A DNA stretch of 53,613 nucleotides from an uncultured Lachnospiraceae bacterium (GCA_944381745.1 CALWMI010000085.1:1-53613), one strand, 5' to 3'; positions 1 through 12,904 are shown, numbered from the stretch's first letter. The notes: generated by a model from the letters alone, not told the origin. Numbers and translations: made by a program.

Positions 1-57
1 GAACAGCCCGTATTCGACAGTGTGGACGCGCTGTTTGCAAAATTGGAGGCGGATTGA
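1..57 (+). CDS. RelB/DinJ-like antitoxin, C-terminal end only
   Basis: The first 18 codons are open and end in TGA at 55-57, giving a tail that reads EQPVFDSVDALFAKLEAD. This acidic, helical tail resembles the C-terminus of RelB/DinJ-type antitoxins, which wraps around the partner toxin. The start lies outside the window. The stop overlaps the ATG of the next gene (ATG at 57-59), the coupling usual for type II toxin-antitoxin pairs. The family is inferred from the tail and from the toxin behind it. Confidence 0.5.
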   Translation, partial: EQPVFDSVDALFAKLEAD

Positions 58-324
58 TGGCCTACCAGTTTACTTTTACCAAACGGTTAAGGGCAACACT
101 TTAAGGACCTAAGCGCACAGGAGAAAAAGCAGCTTCAAAACAAGTTGCAGCTTTTAGCTGAAAATCCCATGCACCCATCCTTACGCGCCAAGCGCATCCA
201 GGGCACCAAGGATTTGTTTGAGTGCAGCGTCAATATGGACATCCGCATTATCTGGTACTATGAGGGCGACAAAATGATTCTCCTCATTGATGTGGGGCAC
301 CATGATATTTTAGACCAGTTGTAA
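57..324 (+). pseudogene. RelE/YafQ-type toxin, frameshifted
   Basis: The frame from ATG 57 reads MAYQFTFTKRL and hits a stop at 102-104. From about 91 the next frame continues as GQHFKDLSAQEKKQLQNK and runs to a TAA at 322-324. It includes the typical late segments FECSVNMDIRIIWYY and LLIDVGHHDILDQL of RelE/YafQ mRNA-interferase folds. The joined product would be about 88 residues, normal for the family, so one small indel near 87-92 seems to have broken the gene. Intact, the toxin would cleave mRNA and be neutralised by the antitoxin ending at 57. A sequencing error is an alternative. Confidence 0.7.
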
Positions 325-359
325 GAGCAGTGGCGGCGTTTACTTATGGTAGGCGCCGC

Positions 360-554
360 CTATATTTTCTCCAGGGCCTGACCAATATCTCCGTTGATAC
401 AGACCGACCGCGCTGCGATCTCCCGGGGAGCAAACGCCTCTCCCTGGTTGAGACAGGCATAAACTGCCTTTGGATTCTCATAGGTCATCTGCCAGAAAGG
501 ATACTTGATAATGCCGGGGGTGTTATGTTTATTGCGCGCCAAAAATGAAATCAT
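360..554 (-). CDS. Small hypothetical ORF downstream of abiE remnant
   Basis: An open frame of 64 codons (MISFLARNKHNTPGIIKYP at its start) follows directly on the broken abiEii stub and overlaps its stop. I do not recognise the sequence. It has no clear ribosome binding site. It may be a fused leftover of whatever was brought next to abiEii by a deletion rather than a functional gene. It has no membrane segment or signal peptide. Confidence 0.25.
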   Translation of the reverse strand: MISFLARNKHNTPGIIKYPFWQMTYENPKAVYACLNQGEAFAPREIAARSVCINGDIGQALEKI

Positions 555-628
555 TTAAACCCTGTAAAGCAAGAATCGGCCTTATTTGCAGCCTTTTCCT
601 TTGCCGGAAGTCTGGCAATCTCAATCAT
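551..628 (-). pseudogene. abiEii: abiEii toxin, N-terminal stub
   Basis: A 25-codon frame beginning MIEIARLPAKEKAAN overlaps the end of the abiEi gene by 8 bases, the usual abiEi-abiEii arrangement. AbiEii nucleotidyltransferase toxins commonly begin MIEIAKLP, but the full protein is roughly 300 residues with a GSxxD nucleotidyltransferase core. Here the frame ends at 551-553, and no core appears in any frame down to 325. A large internal deletion is therefore likely and the toxin should be inactive. The identification rests on this short N-terminus and on the upstream partner. Confidence 0.55.
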
Positions 629-1241
629 TTTCTCTTCCTCCTCTGCAGATCTCTTTAATCACAGTGTAAATCCAATCCGTCGCTTCGGCCCCTTCTGCAA
701 GAAGTGCTGCCTTTTCATCTTCATTCAGCCGGCGGGAAAGCACCCGTATTGTTTTTTCGTCCACATTTTCTTTTCCCAGGGTCTTTAACGCCTGGATCAC
801 CAGGATCGTCATAGGCGACAGGCCCGTGACCTCCTTATTAGTCCGATGCTTAAATTCAATCTTTGTCTTATCCCATTCATAGGTTTTATAGGGTCCGTCA
901 CTGATATAGGACCATACTGCCGTTACCTGGGTAGACAGCCCCAGCATATTTAATGCGGTATCTCCACAGGGAGCGATCGTCCAATGATAGCATCTCGCCA
1001 GTGCTTTGGCAACCGCATCCGGATCCGCCGCCACATATTCCCCAAGGAGCTTGCTGAATTTCGGCTTTTCAAAGACGCCTTTCAAAACACGCCGGAGCAT
1101 CCCAGCCTGCACAAACCGGTTCAGGTTCCTGCGTATGGTCTCGCTGTCTGCCACATCCGCAAAATCGGAAACAATAAAAATCGTGCCGTCAGGAGCCGCA
1201 CCAATGCGGTTTTGAATCTCTTTCGCATAACCGTTTGCCAT
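621..1241 (-). CDS. abiEi: AbiEi-type antitoxin (DUF6088)
   Basis: A 206-residue protein with an N-terminal winged-helix segment (about residues 5-65, containing DFADVADSETIRRNLNRF) and a conserved middle part (YHWTIAPCGDTALNMLGL). This layout matches the DUF6088/AbiEi antitoxins of type IV toxin-antitoxin systems, which repress their own promoter and counter AbiEii. The ATG at 1241 follows an AAGGAGGCG ribosome binding site. The partner toxin is only a stub, so the gene is probably an orphaned antitoxin kept as a repressor or not yet lost. An inverted repeat over its promoter (1255-1290) suggests autoregulation is intact. Confidence 0.75.
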   Translation of the reverse strand: MANGYAKEIQNRIGAAPDGTIFIVSDFADVADSETIRRNLNRFVQAGMLRRVLKGVFEKPKFSKLLGEYVAADPDAVAKALARCYHWTIAPCGDTALNMLGLSTQVTAVWSYISDGPYKTYEWDKTKIEFKHRTNKEVTGLSPMTILVIQALKTLGKENVDEKTIRVLSRRLNEDEKAALLAEGAEATDWIYTVIKEICRGGREND

Positions 1242-1254
1242 GCGTATCGCCTCC

Positions 1255-1296
1255 TTTTGTCCTGTTTATTATATATTATTCAGGACAAAAAAGCAA
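1255..1296 (-). promoter_or_regulatory. abiEi promoter with inverted-repeat operator
   Basis: On the minus strand a -35 TTGCTT (1291-1296) and a -10 TATAAT (1268-1273) are 17 bases apart. A perfect 10-base inverted repeat, TTTTGTCCTG (1255-1264) and CAGGACAAAA (1281-1290), brackets the -10 box. AbiEi proteins are known to repress their own operon by binding inverted repeats in the promoter, so this is the likely operator. Confidence 0.65.
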
Positions 1297-1422
1297 TAGA
1301 CCTGTCCCTTTTCCTAAAGGGTTCCCAAGAAAAGACTTCTCCATACATCATAGCAAGACAAAGCATGCTATGCGTAGTTACCGCAAAGAAACTAATGGGA
1401 TAAAATGGAGGTGAAATGCTAT

Positions 1423-1806
1423 ATGCAGCAGATAAAAGAGTTGCCCGCCTGCCCGGTAGAGACAACGCTGATGTTGATTGGGGACAAATGGAAAGTCCTG
1501 ATCCTGCGTGACCTCCTGCCCGGTACAAAACGGTTTGGAGAGTTAAAGAAATCCATCGGCAGCGTGTCCCAGAAGGTGCTGACCGCCCAGCTTCGAGATA
1601 TGGAAGAAAAGGGCCTTGTCAACCGCCAGGTGTACGCAGAAGTGCCGCCACGGGTGGAGTACAGCCTGACCGATTTGGGGAAAAGCCTGAAACCGATTCT
1701 GGATGCCATGTGGACATGGGGGAAGGCTACCAAGCACAGAACAGCCAGACCGAATAAAAAAGTGTGCGCTCCGGCGCACACTCGCGCCGGAGCGCGGTTG
1801 CGTTAG
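1423..1806 (+). CDS. HxlR-family transcriptional regulator
   Basis: A winged helix-turn-helix protein of about 127 residues. CPVETTLMLIGDKWKVLILR followed by FGELKKSIGSVSQKVLTAQL and VEYSLTDLGKSL are hallmark HxlR motifs. The family includes redox- or aldehyde-responsive regulators such as HxlR and HypR that bind DNA as dimers. An in-frame ATG at 1405 overlaps the GGAGGTG at 1407-1413, which is well placed for the ATG at 1423, so the latter is preferred. The last 25 or so residues run into a hairpin (1766-1795) and look like an extension beyond the usual family end near WTWGKA. No target gene lies next to it: the exporter downstream is convergent. Confidence 0.8.
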   Translation: MQQIKELPACPVETTLMLIGDKWKVLILRDLLPGTKRFGELKKSIGSVSQKVLTAQLRDMEEKGLVNRQVYAEVPPRVEYSLTDLGKSLKPILDAMWTWGKATKHRTARPNKKVCAPAHTRAGARLR

Positions 1807-1811
1807 CAACC
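1766..1811. repeat. GC-rich hairpin pair at the 3' end of the HxlR gene
   Basis: GCGCTCCGGCG (1766-1776) pairs perfectly with CGCCGGAGCGC (1785-1795), with an 8-base loop. It is followed by GGTTGC-GTTA-GCAACC (1796-1811). The HxlR stop lies inside the second hairpin. There is no T-run, so this is more like a dispersed palindrome or an RNA-stability element than an intrinsic terminator. Confidence 0.6.
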
Positions 1812-1850
1812 AATTTCCTTAAGCGCGGAGTGCGCATCCACAGCGGAGCG

Positions 1851-1891
1851 TTTTTATTTAATAGGGAACGAAGTTTCCTATTAAATAAAAA
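1851..1891. repeat. AT-rich 15-bp perfect inverted repeat
   Basis: TTTTTATTTAATAGG (1851-1865) and CCTATTAAATAAAAA (1877-1891) are exact inverse complements around an 11-base loop. The repeat lies between the GC hairpins of the HxlR gene and the exporter terminator. It could be a miniature element end pair or a weak bidirectional terminator. Confidence 0.6.
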
Positions 1892-1893
1892 AT

Positions 1894-1926
1894 TTTGGAG
1901 GAAGCAGTTCGCCTGCTTCCTCCAAA
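1894..1926 (-). terminator. Intrinsic terminator of the ABC exporter operon
   Basis: On the minus strand TTTGGAGGAAGCAG (1926-1913) pairs perfectly with CTGCTTCCTCCAAA (1907-1894) over a 5-base loop and is followed by ATTTTTTATTT. It lies 37 bases past the exporter stop. Confidence 0.75.
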
Positions 1927-1963
1927 TGTTATTCAACGCTTATTTCACCGCAGCCGTGCCAGA

Positions 1964-3880
1964 TCACTCCAGCTCGAAGGCTCCTGTGTAGAGCTGATAA
2001 TACTTACCCTTCTCCTCCAGCAGCTTCTCATGGCTTCCTCTCTCGATAATCCTTCCATGATCCAGCACCATGATGACGTCCGAGTTGCGGACGGTGGAAA
2101 GCCTGTGGGCGATGACAAACACTGTCCTGCCCTCCATCAGCGCATCCATACCCCTCTGGACAATGGCCTCTGTCCTCGTATCGATGGAGGAGGTGGCCTC
2201 ATCCAGGATCATCACCGGCGGGTCAGCCACAGCCGCCCGGGCAATGGACAGCAGCTGCCTCTGCCCCTGGGACAGGTTGGCTCCGTTGCTCTCCAGCATG
2301 GTGTTGTAGCCTTCCGGAAGCCTGGTGATATAGTCGTGGGCTCCCGCCAGCTTGGCAGCCGCGATGCACTCCGCATCCGTGGCATCCAGCTTGCCGTAGC
2401 GGATATTGTCCATCACCGTCCCGGTGAACAGGTTGGTATCCTGCAGAACCATGCCCAGGGAGCGCCTCAGGTCCGCCTTCTTAATCTTGTTGATATTGAT
2501 CCCATCGTAGCGGATCTTGCCGTCCGCGATGTCGTAGAACCGGTTGATCAGGTTGGTGATCGTCGTCTTGCCAGCTCCGGTGGCGCCCACGAAGGCCACC
2601 TTCTGCCCAGGCTCCGCATAGAGCGTGATGTTGTGGAGCACCGTCTTGCCGGGCTCATATCCGAAATCCACATCCTCCAGCCGCACATCGCCCTGGAGCT
2701 TCGTGTAGGTAATCGTCCCGTCCTCGTGGGGGTGCTTCCACGCCCAGACGCCTGTGCGCTCACTGCACTCCTTGAGCTCCCCGTCCTTCTCCGTGGCGTT
2801 GACCAAGGTTACATAGCCCTCGTCCGCCTCCGGCTGCTGGTCGATCAGCTCAAAAATCCTCTCCGCGCCTGCCAGTCCCATGACCACCGAGTTCACCTGG
2901 TTGGACACCTGGCTGATGTTGCCGGCGAACTGTTTCGTCATGTTCAGGAACGGCACCAGGATGCTGATGCCCATGGGGATCCCGGAGATGCTCACGTTGG
3001 GCGCGCCCGCCAGGAGCAGGACGCCGCCGAACAGCGCCACCACCACATAGAGGACATTGCCGATATTCACCAGGATCGGCATCAGCATGTTGGCAAATTT
3101 GTTCGCCGTCTGTGCGTCCTCAAAGAGCGCCTCGTTGATCTTGTCGAAATCCGCCTTGCTCTCCTCCTCGTGGCAGAACACCTTGATGACCTTCTGGCCA
3201 TTCATCATCTCCTCCACGAATCCCTCTTCCTTGCCGATGGAGATCTGCTGCCGCAGGAAGTACCGGGCGGAGTTGCCTCCCACCTTCTTCGTGACAGAGA
3301 TCATCAGGAAGACGCCCAGCAGGATGAGCAGCGTCATCCACAGGCTGTAGTAGAGCATGATGCAGAACACCGTGCACACGGTCACCGTGGATATCATCAG
3401 CTGCGGGAAGCTCTGGGAAACCATCTGCCGCAGCGTGTCGATATCGTTCGTATAATAGCTCATGATATCCCCGTGGTTGTGGGTGTCAAAATATTTGATC
3501 GGAAGATCCTGCATGCCGTTAAACATCTTCTCACGCAGCTTCTTCAGGAAGCCCTGGGTGATGATGGCCATCATCCGGGTAAAAGCCAGCGCCGCGGAGA
3601 TGGACAGCACATACAGGACGATCAGGGTGCACACCAGCTTCACGATCTGGCCGCTGACCGCCGCCCAGTCGCCCGCCTGCCAGCTCTGCTCCACGATGGC
3701 GATAATGTTCTGCATGAACACCGCCGGGATGGAACTCACCACCGCGCTGAAAATAACGCACACGACCACCACCGGCATCATCACCGGATAGAATTCAAAC
3801 AGCGTATGGATCAAACGCTTCATTGTCCTTCCCATGGACCGCTTGCCCAGGGTGTCCTTCTTGCCTGCTGCCTTACTCAT
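1964..3880 (-). CDS. Heterodimeric ABC exporter, subunit with canonical catalytic residues
   Basis: A 638-residue ABC half-transporter: an N-terminal six-helix exporter domain (about 20-340), a linker, then a nucleotide-binding domain (about 385-630). The ATP site residues look intact: Walker A GATGAGKTT, Walker B VMILDEATSSID with the catalytic Glu, and the switch His in VIAHRLST. The signature is LSQGQ rather than LSGGQ. The ATG at 3880 overlaps the upstream gene's end by 8 bases (ATGAGTAA), and a longer open frame upstream is not needed. With the partner at 3873-5615 it should form a lipid/drug exporter of the TM287/288, BmrCD or LmrCD kind. A linker insertion rich in charged and aromatic residues (near RTGVWAWKHPHEDG) precedes the NBD. 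Substrate unknown. Confidence 0.9.
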   Translation of the reverse strand: MSKAAGKKDTLGKRSMGRTMKRLIHTLFEFYPVMMPVVVVCVIFSAVVSSIPAVFMQNIIAIVEQSWQAGDWAAVSGQIVKLVCTLIVLYVLSISAALAFTRMMAIITQGFLKKLREKMFNGMQDLPIKYFDTHNHGDIMSYYTNDIDTLRQMVSQSFPQLMISTVTVCTVFCIMLYYSLWMTLLILLGVFLMISVTKKVGGNSARYFLRQQISIGKEEGFVEEMMNGQKVIKVFCHEEESKADFDKINEALFEDAQTANKFANMLMPILVNIGNVLYVVVALFGGVLLLAGAPNVSISGIPMGISILVPFLNMTKQFAGNISQVSNQVNSVVMGLAGAERIFELIDQQPEADEGYVTLVNATEKDGELKECSERTGVWAWKHPHEDGTITYTKLQGDVRLEDVDFGYEPGKTVLHNITLYAEPGQKVAFVGATGAGKTTITNLINRFYDIADGKIRYDGININKIKKADLRRSLGMVLQDTNLFTGTVMDNIRYGKLDATDAECIAAAKLAGAHDYITRLPEGYNTMLESNGANLSQGQRQLLSIARAAVADPPVMILDEATSSIDTRTEAIVQRGMDALMEGRTVFVIAHRLSTVRNSDVIMVLDHGRIIERGSHEKLLEEKGKYYQLYTGAFELE

Positions 3881-5615
3881 CCTGATCACCTGCCTTATTC
3901 TGGGAGGTATATACCTCGCGGTAAATATCGCTGGTCTCCAAAAGCTCCTTGTGCGTGCCGCAGGCCACAATCCTGCCCGCATCCATCACCAGGATCCGGT
4001 CCGCATCCTCCACGGACGCCGTCCTCTGGGCGATGATAATCTTCGTCGTCTCGGGGATGAACTCCCGGAAAGCCTTGCGGATGAGGGCATCCGTCTTCGT
4101 ATCCACCGCGCTGGTGGAATCGTCCAGAATGAGGATCTTCGGCTTCTTCAGCAGCGCCCTGGCGATGCAGAGCCTCTGCTTCTGGCCGCCGGAGACGTTC
4201 GTCCCGCCCTGCTCAATATAGGTGTCGTATCCCTGGGGGAACTGGCTGACGAACTCATCCGCCTGCGCCAGGCGGCAGGCCTCCACCAGCTCCTCGCCCG
4301 TGGCCTCCTTGTTGCCCCAGCGCAGGTTATCCTTGATGGTGCCGGAGAAGAGGATATTCTTCTGCAGCACCACAGCCACCTGGTTGCGGAGCACTTCCAT
4401 ATCATACTCCCGGACATCGATGCCGCCCACGCGGACAGTTCCCTCCGTGGCGTCGTACAGCCTGGAAATCAGCTGGATCAGCGTCGTCTTGGAGGAACCG
4501 GTGCCGCCGATGATGCCGATCGTCTCGCCGGAGCGGATATGGAGGTCAATGTCCGACAGCGCCATCTTCTCCGCCTTGGCAGAATATTTGAAGCTTACGC
4601 CGTCGAAATCGATGGAGCCGTCCGGCACATCCATCACCGGATGGGACGGGTTGGTGATCGCGCTCTTCTCCTTGAGCACCTCCACGATTCTCTCCGCCGA
4701 CTCTCCCGCGATGGTAATCATGACAAATACCATGGACAGCATCATCAGGCTGCTCAGGATCTGGAAGCTGTAGGTCAGCAGCGAGGAGAACTGTCCCACA
4801 TCCAGGTCAAGCCCTCTGGAGGTGATAATGGTGTAGGAACCGAAGTAGAGGACGAAGATCATGACCACATACATGCAGAACTGCATCAGCGGGTTGTTGA
4901 ACGCCAGGAGCTTCTCTGCCCTCGTGAAATCATGGCACACATCCTCGGCAGCCCTTCCGAATTTCTCCTTCTCGTACTCCTCCCGCACATAAGCCTTCAC
5001 CACGCGCATGCCCTTGACATTTTCCTGGATGGAATTGTTCAGGGCGTCGTATTTACGGAAAACCTTGCGGAACAGCGGCATGGTCATTCGGATAATAGAA
5101 AACAGGCCGATTCCCAGCACCGGTATCACCAGCAGGAAGATCGCCGCCATCTTCCCTCCCATGATGAACGCCATCGCGAAGGCGAACACCAGCATCAGCG
5201 GGCAGCGGATCGCCAGACGCACCAGCATCATATAGGCCAGCTGCACGTTCATCACGTCCGTGGTCATCCTCGTCACAAGGGACGCGGTGGAAAATTTGTC
5301 AATGTTCTGGAAAGAAAAGCCCTGGATATTATAGAACATATCCTTCCTCAAATTCTTGGCAAAGCCGCAGGACGCCGTCGCGCAGTAATTGCCGGCCATC
5401 GCGCCGCAGAACAGCGACAGCCCCGCCATAATCACCAGCGCCGCCCCATACTGTACAATCACCCCGAATTCGCATCCTGCCTTGATCTGGTTCACAAGCT
5501 GAGCCGTCACAAAGGGAATGATGCATTCCAAGATGACTTCCAGAGAGACGAACGCTGGAGCCATCAGAGAAGGCTTCTTGTATTCCCTGATACTCTTTGC
5601 AAGCTCTCTCAGCAT
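3873..5615 (-). CDS. Heterodimeric ABC exporter, subunit with degenerate catalytic residues
   Basis: A 580-residue ABC half-transporter with six predicted membrane helices (about 15-300) and a C-terminal nucleotide-binding domain. The motifs are the degenerate kind: Walker A GGTGSSKTT, signature VSGGQKQR, Walker B ILILDDSTSAVD with Asp where the catalytic Glu normally sits, and Gln in place of the switch His (IIIAQRTAS). Heterodimeric exporters such as TM287/288 and BmrC/D have one such non-hydrolysing site, so pairing with the downstream subunit is well supported. The ATG at 5615 has GGAGG about 11 bases upstream. A promoter and a leader hairpin with T-run precede it (5737-5765, 5672-5713), so expression may depend on antitermination, as is known for the BmrCD system. 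Confidence 0.9.
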   Translation of the reverse strand: MLRELAKSIREYKKPSLMAPAFVSLEVILECIIPFVTAQLVNQIKAGCEFGVIVQYGAALVIMAGLSLFCGAMAGNYCATASCGFAKNLRKDMFYNIQGFSFQNIDKFSTASLVTRMTTDVMNVQLAYMMLVRLAIRCPLMLVFAFAMAFIMGGKMAAIFLLVIPVLGIGLFSIIRMTMPLFRKVFRKYDALNNSIQENVKGMRVVKAYVREEYEKEKFGRAAEDVCHDFTRAEKLLAFNNPLMQFCMYVVMIFVLYFGSYTIITSRGLDLDVGQFSSLLTYSFQILSSLMMLSMVFVMITIAGESAERIVEVLKEKSAITNPSHPVMDVPDGSIDFDGVSFKYSAKAEKMALSDIDLHIRSGETIGIIGGTGSSKTTLIQLISRLYDATEGTVRVGGIDVREYDMEVLRNQVAVVLQKNILFSGTIKDNLRWGNKEATGEELVEACRLAQADEFVSQFPQGYDTYIEQGGTNVSGGQKQRLCIARALLKKPKILILDDSTSAVDTKTDALIRKAFREFIPETTKIIIAQRTASVEDADRILVMDAGRIVACGTHKELLETSDIYREVYTSQNKAGDQDE

Positions 5616-5671
5616 AATTTCTCATTCCTCCCTGTTTCCGATAGTCCGAAGGACTTTCCCGTTGTGGCAAA

Positions 5672-5713
5672 AAATAAACGAGTGCTGCCGTGTCTGGTAT
5701 CACTCATTTATTT
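5672..5713 (-). terminator. Early leader terminator (candidate attenuator) of the ABC exporter
   Basis: On the minus strand AAATAAATGAGTG (5713-5701) pairs with CACTCGTTTATTT (5684-5672), one mismatch, and runs into TTTATTTTTT. The hairpin begins about 17 bases after the predicted transcription start and ends about 55 bases before the exporter ATG, so it sits in the leader. It could also stop readthrough from the gene at 5847-6749. A 32-codon frame starting inside the stem (ATG at 5707) ends over the exporter start codon but lacks a clear ribosome binding site. Confidence 0.55.
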
Positions 5714-5736
5714 CTTATTACTATGTACAGTAGTTT

Positions 5737-5765
5737 ATTATACACAATTATTAAATTTATTACAA
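5737..5765 (-). promoter_or_regulatory. Promoter of the ABC exporter operon
   Basis: The minus strand has -35 TTGTAA (5760-5765), a 17-base spacer and -10 TATAAT (5737-5742). A partly symmetric ACTATGTACAGTAGT (5720-5734) overlaps the expected start site and may be an operator. Confidence 0.65.
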
Positions 5766-5846
5766 GTGACTTTTTTTCTAAAGTGGGAGAGCTTTTTTTC
5801 CTTTTTGTACGGGCAAATTCCCCAATTCTAAACTGCGCGGCTCCTG

Positions 5847-6749
5847 TCAGTCCACGCTCGTATCCGTCACGATAATCTCGTAATCGTCAAACAGAACAGG
5901 CTCGTACTGCGCATCCGTGGGCGCGTCAAATTCCACGGCGGCAGTGTCCTTCAAATCATACAGGTAATTGGTATCATATCCCACTGCCTGCCCAGCCTGG
6001 TAATACACGCACACCAGGTCCAGACTTCTGATCTCCTGGTTCATCCCGTTCGTCAGAGCCGCTACAACACCTCCAGCTGACGCCAGATTGGATTCTATGG
6101 AAATCTGGGCGGCATAATTTTCATAGCTGCTCTCCTCCACATTTACCGTGATGTCGTAATCTGCGTAGGGCACAAGATTGCCCTCCGGATCCCGGGGCAG
6201 CTGCACAGATGCCACATTCTTCCCTCCCGGCGGGCAGCACTGCACATAGGCATCTTCCACCGACAGCATCGTTCCTGCCTCGTCGCGGAAGAGCACGCTG
6301 ATCTCCAGCCGGTAACCCTGGGCGTTGCCGTTCTCCAGCACCAGCAGCAGCTCCCGGGGCAGGCCATAGGCCTGCCAGGTTACCGCCTCCGCCGGATCTG
6401 GCCCTTCATCCTCCGTCTCCTGTGCCTCTTCCTCCTCTGCCCAGCCCTCATATTCCTCGCCGTATTCGTCTCCCGAGGCATACTCGTCATCGCTGCTGTC
6501 CGATCCGCCGGTCATGTGCGTTGCAAAGAGGACAGGGAATACGCTCATAACTAAAATGAAAATGATCAGCGCAGCCAGGCAGCCGCCCCGGCCGCCCTTC
6601 CGCCTCCTGTCCTGCGGATCCGGCGGGATATTCCCGCCTGCGCAGGCGCCATCCTCCCCTCTGTACGCCTGGTACGCCCAGGGATCCACCCTCCCTGGAT
6701 CGTCGTCCTGAAAATGATAGCCCTGGCTTGAATCGTTCCTGTCCTGCAT
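5847..6749 (-). CDS. Membrane-anchored hypothetical protein with FxLYD-like C-terminal domain
   Basis: A 300-residue protein. Residues 1-55 are polar and Gly/Pro-rich (cytoplasmic tail). One membrane segment follows at about 58-78 (LAALIIFILVMSVFPVLF), then an acidic linker of Glu/Asp/Gly (about 85-125) and an extracellular beta-rich region. The last part (about 220-275, LVCVYYQAGQAVGYD and LKDTAAVEFDAP) resembles FxLYD domains, extracellular beta-sandwiches of unknown function. The ATG at 6749 has AGGAGAGGG just upstream, so I prefer it to the ATG 90 bases further out. It is a single gene between the gltD end and the exporter. Function unknown. Confidence 0.65.
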   Translation of the reverse strand: MQDRNDSSQGYHFQDDDPGRVDPWAYQAYRGEDGACAGGNIPPDPQDRRRKGGRGGCLAALIIFILVMSVFPVLFATHMTGGSDSSDDEYASGDEYGEEYEGWAEEEEAQETEDEGPDPAEAVTWQAYGLPRELLLVLENGNAQGYRLEISVLFRDEAGTMLSVEDAYVQCCPPGGKNVASVQLPRDPEGNLVPYADYDITVNVEESSYENYAAQISIESNLASAGGVVAALTNGMNQEIRSLDLVCVYYQAGQAVGYDTNYLYDLKDTAAVEFDAPTDAQYEPVLFDDYEIIVTDTSVD

Positions 6750-6872
6750 ATACCCTCTCCTCCATTCCTCTTCTTCTATCCGAATGTCTAAATAGTATAA
6801 TACAGATGTTCCTCGCCCGCTACCTTGCTCTTGTATCATTCATGTAAAATCCATGCAAAGAAGGCGTTCCTC

Positions 6873-8366
6873 TTATTCCATATTCGTGTACCCCATCAGG
6901 TACCCGTCCACCTCCCTGGCGCAGGCGCGCCCCTCTGCGATGGCCCACACCACCAGGGACTGGCCGCGGCGCATATCCCCTGCGGCGAACACCTTCTCCC
7001 GGCCTGTGCGGTGGGTGCCGTCCCCGGTCTTCGCCGTGTGCCTCTCGGTGAGCGCCACGCCGAAGGCCTCGGCCGCATAGCTCTCGCAGCCGTTAAAGCC
7101 TGCGGCGATCAGCAGCATATCTGCGGGGATCTCCTGCTCAGTCCCCGGCACCTGCTCAAGCTTCCCGTCCCGGAAAGCCGCCTGCACTGTGCGCACCGCC
7201 GTGAGCTGCCCTTCCTTGTCTGTGACCAGGGCCTGCACCGTCGTCTCATAGACGCGGGGATCCTGTCCAAAGAGGGCAATGGCCTCCTCCTGCCCATAGT
7301 CGGTCTTGCACACCCTGGGCCACTCCGGCCAGGGGTTGGACTGCGCCCTCTCGTCCGGCAGCTTCGGCATCATCTCCAGCTGGACGACGGAGGCGGCGCC
7401 GTGGCGGATGCAGGTGCCCACACAGTCGTTGCCGGTGTCCCCGCCGCCCACAATCACCACGCGTTTCCCCGCAGCGCTGATATAGTCTCCCCCGTCGGGA
7501 AGGATTCCCTCCCTGGCGTCCTCCGACGCCTCCAGCAGGCATCGGGTCGTGGATGCCAGGAAGTCCACCGCAAAATAGACGCCCTTGGCCTGCCGGTTCT
7601 CCGCCGCCAGATCCCTGGGCTCCCCCGCGCCGCAGCAGAGCACCACCGCGTCGTACTGCTCCAGGATACTCCCGGCATCCACCGTTCTTCCCACATCCGC
7701 GCCGGTCACAAAGCGGATGCCCTCCTCCTGCATCAGCCGGATCCGGCGGTTCACAACCCGCTTCTCCAGCTTCATGTTGGGAATGCCGTACATCAGCAGG
7801 CCTCCCGGCCGGTCAGCCTTCTCGTACACCGTCACCTCATGCCCTCTCCGGTTCAGGCGGTCTGCCGCCGCCAGGCCGGCAGGGCCGCTGCCGATGACAG
7901 CCACCCGTTTCCCGGAACGCACCTTCGGCGTCCGGGGCTTCATATCCCCGGAGGCGAAGGCCGCCTCAATGACGAACAGCTCGTTCTCCCGCACCGTCAC
8001 CGGGTCGCCGTCCATCCCGCAGATACACGCCTTCTCGCACAGAGCCGGGCACACCCTTCCGGTAAACTCCGGGAAATTCCCCGTCTTCAGAAGCCGGGAC
8101 AGAGCGTGGGAAACATTGCCGTTATAGATCTCATCGTTCCACTCTGGGATTAAGTTGTGCAGCGGGCAGCCCGTCACCATCCCGTGAAGCGTCATCCCGG
8201 ACTGGCAGAACGGGACGCCGCAGTTCATGCAGCGCGCTCCCTGCCTGCGCCGCTCCTCCACGGACAGCGGCGGATGGAACTCACGGAAATGCTTGATGCG
8301 CTCCTTCGGCTCGCACGCCTGGCTGTCCACTCTCCCATAATCCAAAAAACCTGTCGCTTTTCCCAT
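6873..8366 (-). CDS. gltD: Glutamate synthase (NADPH) small subunit
   Basis: A 497-residue flavoprotein that passes electrons from NAD(P)H to the large subunit for reductive formation of glutamate from glutamine and 2-oxoglutarate. The N-terminal iron-sulfur region has CMNCGVPFC (about 46-54) and [12 protein letters not shown] (about 106-117), as in GltD, whose cysteines hold two 4Fe-4S clusters. The FAD-binding [14 protein letters not shown] (about 154-167) and the second nucleotide site [14 protein letters not shown] (about 295-308) are both present. Length is normal for GltD. It starts 11 bases after the gltB stop with a GGAGG site, so the two are co-transcribed. Confidence 0.95.
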   Translation of the reverse strand: MGKATGFLDYGRVDSQACEPKERIKHFREFHPPLSVEERRRQGARCMNCGVPFCQSGMTLHGMVTGCPLHNLIPEWNDEIYNGNVSHALSRLLKTGNFPEFTGRVCPALCEKACICGMDGDPVTVRENELFVIEAAFASGDMKPRTPKVRSGKRVAVIGSGPAGLAAADRLNRRGHEVTVYEKADRPGGLLMYGIPNMKLEKRVVNRRIRLMQEEGIRFVTGADVGRTVDAGSILEQYDAVVLCCGAGEPRDLAAENRQAKGVYFAVDFLASTTRCLLEASEDAREGILPDGGDYISAAGKRVVIVGGGDTGNDCVGTCIRHGAASVVQLEMMPKLPDERAQSNPWPEWPRVCKTDYGQEEAIALFGQDPRVYETTVQALVTDKEGQLTAVRTVQAAFRDGKLEQVPGTEQEIPADMLLIAAGFNGCESYAAEAFGVALTERHTAKTGDGTHRTGREKVFAAGDMRRGQSLVVWAIAEGRACAREVDGYLMGYTNME

Positions 8367-8377
8367 GATCTCCCTCC

Positions 8378-12904
<4,527 letters not shown>

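Noticed and set aside
1895-4036. A 700-codon plus-strand open frame opposite the ABC exporter gene
   Set aside because: It is a mirror of a clear ABC transporter coding sequence, with His/Asp/Arg-rich composition, no domains and no ribosome binding site. Similar long antisense frames opposite gltB, asnB, glnA, araB, galT and the kinases were dropped for the same reason.
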